Source of the DNA: Botryotinia globosa
Taxonomy: Eukaryota > Ascomycota > Leotiomycetes > Helotiales > Sclerotiniaceae
Length of the DNA: 64,000 nt
Assembly: GCA_014898425.1 (NCBI GenBank)
Contig: RCSZ01000013.1
Coordinates: forward strand, 806,001 to 870,000
Direction: 5' to 3'
Shown: positions 63,754-64,000 of the stretch, piece by piece
Layout of the letters: every line of letters begins with the position of its first letter
Numbering within the stretch: position 1 is the first letter of the stretch
The notes under the pieces: model-generated
The model's database searches: none
What the model was told of the DNA's origin: nothing
What the model saw: the letters and a program-made list of their open reading frames with translations, nothing else
Position numbers and translations under genes: made by a program

Positions 63754-64000
63754 CTACTTCTTCCGCTTCTTTGGAGATACTCTAGTAGTAACCTTCAAAG
63801 AACATATCAGCTGTCAAATCGCCGTGATTTAACCCGGGGGACTTACTTTGGGATAGACGCAGTATGCATGAATTGCGCTGCAGGTAGAGCAACTAGGCAA
63901 ACTTCTGTCACACCCATGGTGCCGCTCATAACAATTAATACAAGATCGAGGTGATATTGCAGGTGCGCGCTGTTTTGGAGAAAGTGCTACATGATAGTCA
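63754..64000 (-). CDS. 3' end of a protein with a C-terminal Zn2Cys6 cluster (partial)
   Basis: The minus strand enters from beyond 64000 and reads LSPKQRAPAISPRSC, then INCYERHHGCDRSLPSCSTC and SAIHAYCVYPK. A 54-nt GT-AG intron (63793-63846) follows, then VTTRVSPKKRKK and a stop at 63754-63756. The cysteines fit C-x2-C-x6-C-x5-C-x2-C-x6-C, a binuclear zinc cluster. It lies about 15 residues from the C-terminus rather than at the N-terminus, next to a basic, nuclear-localisation-like tail. The N-terminal part is outside the window, so the protein's function cannot be read. Confidence 0.78.

Overview
This is a fungal (ascomycete) nuclear window. The protein-coding introns are short (about 42-77 nt, one of 116 nt) with canonical GT-AG ends, and the gene content is typical of filamentous ascomycetes: Zn2Cys6 regulators, a non-reducing polyketide synthase (PKS), an arylamine N-acetyltransferase, a NACHT-type STAND protein, Trs120 and 2EXR/F-box-like proteins. 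The first 18 kb are extremely AT-rich, which suggests repeat-induced point mutation (RIP). A Leotiomycete such as a Botrytis/Sclerotinia relative would fit, but that placement is inference, not something the sequence proves.

Layout. 1-952: 3' end of a decayed Copia element inserted into an arylamine N-acetyltransferase gene whose remainder is at 953-1775. 1776-4433: spacer with no convincing gene. 4434-17703: AT-rich nested transposon block bounded by inverted repeats; inside it is a complete but mutated Ty3/Gypsy element (4688-13221, 161-bp LTRs, AATTA target duplication) and a 508-bp inverted-repeat element (14325-14832). 17697-18150: another small inverted-repeat element, followed by satellite-like tandem repeats to about 18.7 kb. 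18941-21753: nine-exon Zn2Cys6 transcription factor, minus strand. 21754-26137: long gene-free, low-complexity spacer. 26138-29951: five-exon RING-H2/PH-like/VWA protein with the domain order of yeast Far1/Ste5 scaffolds, minus strand. 29952-37442: gene-poor spacer. 37448-38568: 1.1-kb AT-rich inverted-repeat element with a large internal palindrome; a relic of the same family is at 49858-49975.

40305-44949 is a six-exon NACHT/STAND (NLR-like) gene whose last roughly 25-30 codons are read from the antisense strand of a broken polyketide synthase. 44860-51041 is a gene graveyard: a non-reducing PKS with frameshifts, stops and a substituted acyltransferase active site, the C-terminal end of an MFS transporter, and two truncated transcription-factor fragments fused tail to tail. 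After a further spacer, the right side returns to ordinary genes: a 2EXR-type protein (54555-55202), an F-box/2EXR-like acidic protein (56024-57541), the TRAPPII subunit Trs120 (58426-62884, minus), and the 3' end of a gene with a C-terminal Zn2Cys6 cluster running off the window (63754-64000, minus).

The window contrasts conserved housekeeping and signalling genes with heterochromatin-like transposon islands. The most informative regions are the island edges, where genes have been cut, fused or overprinted.
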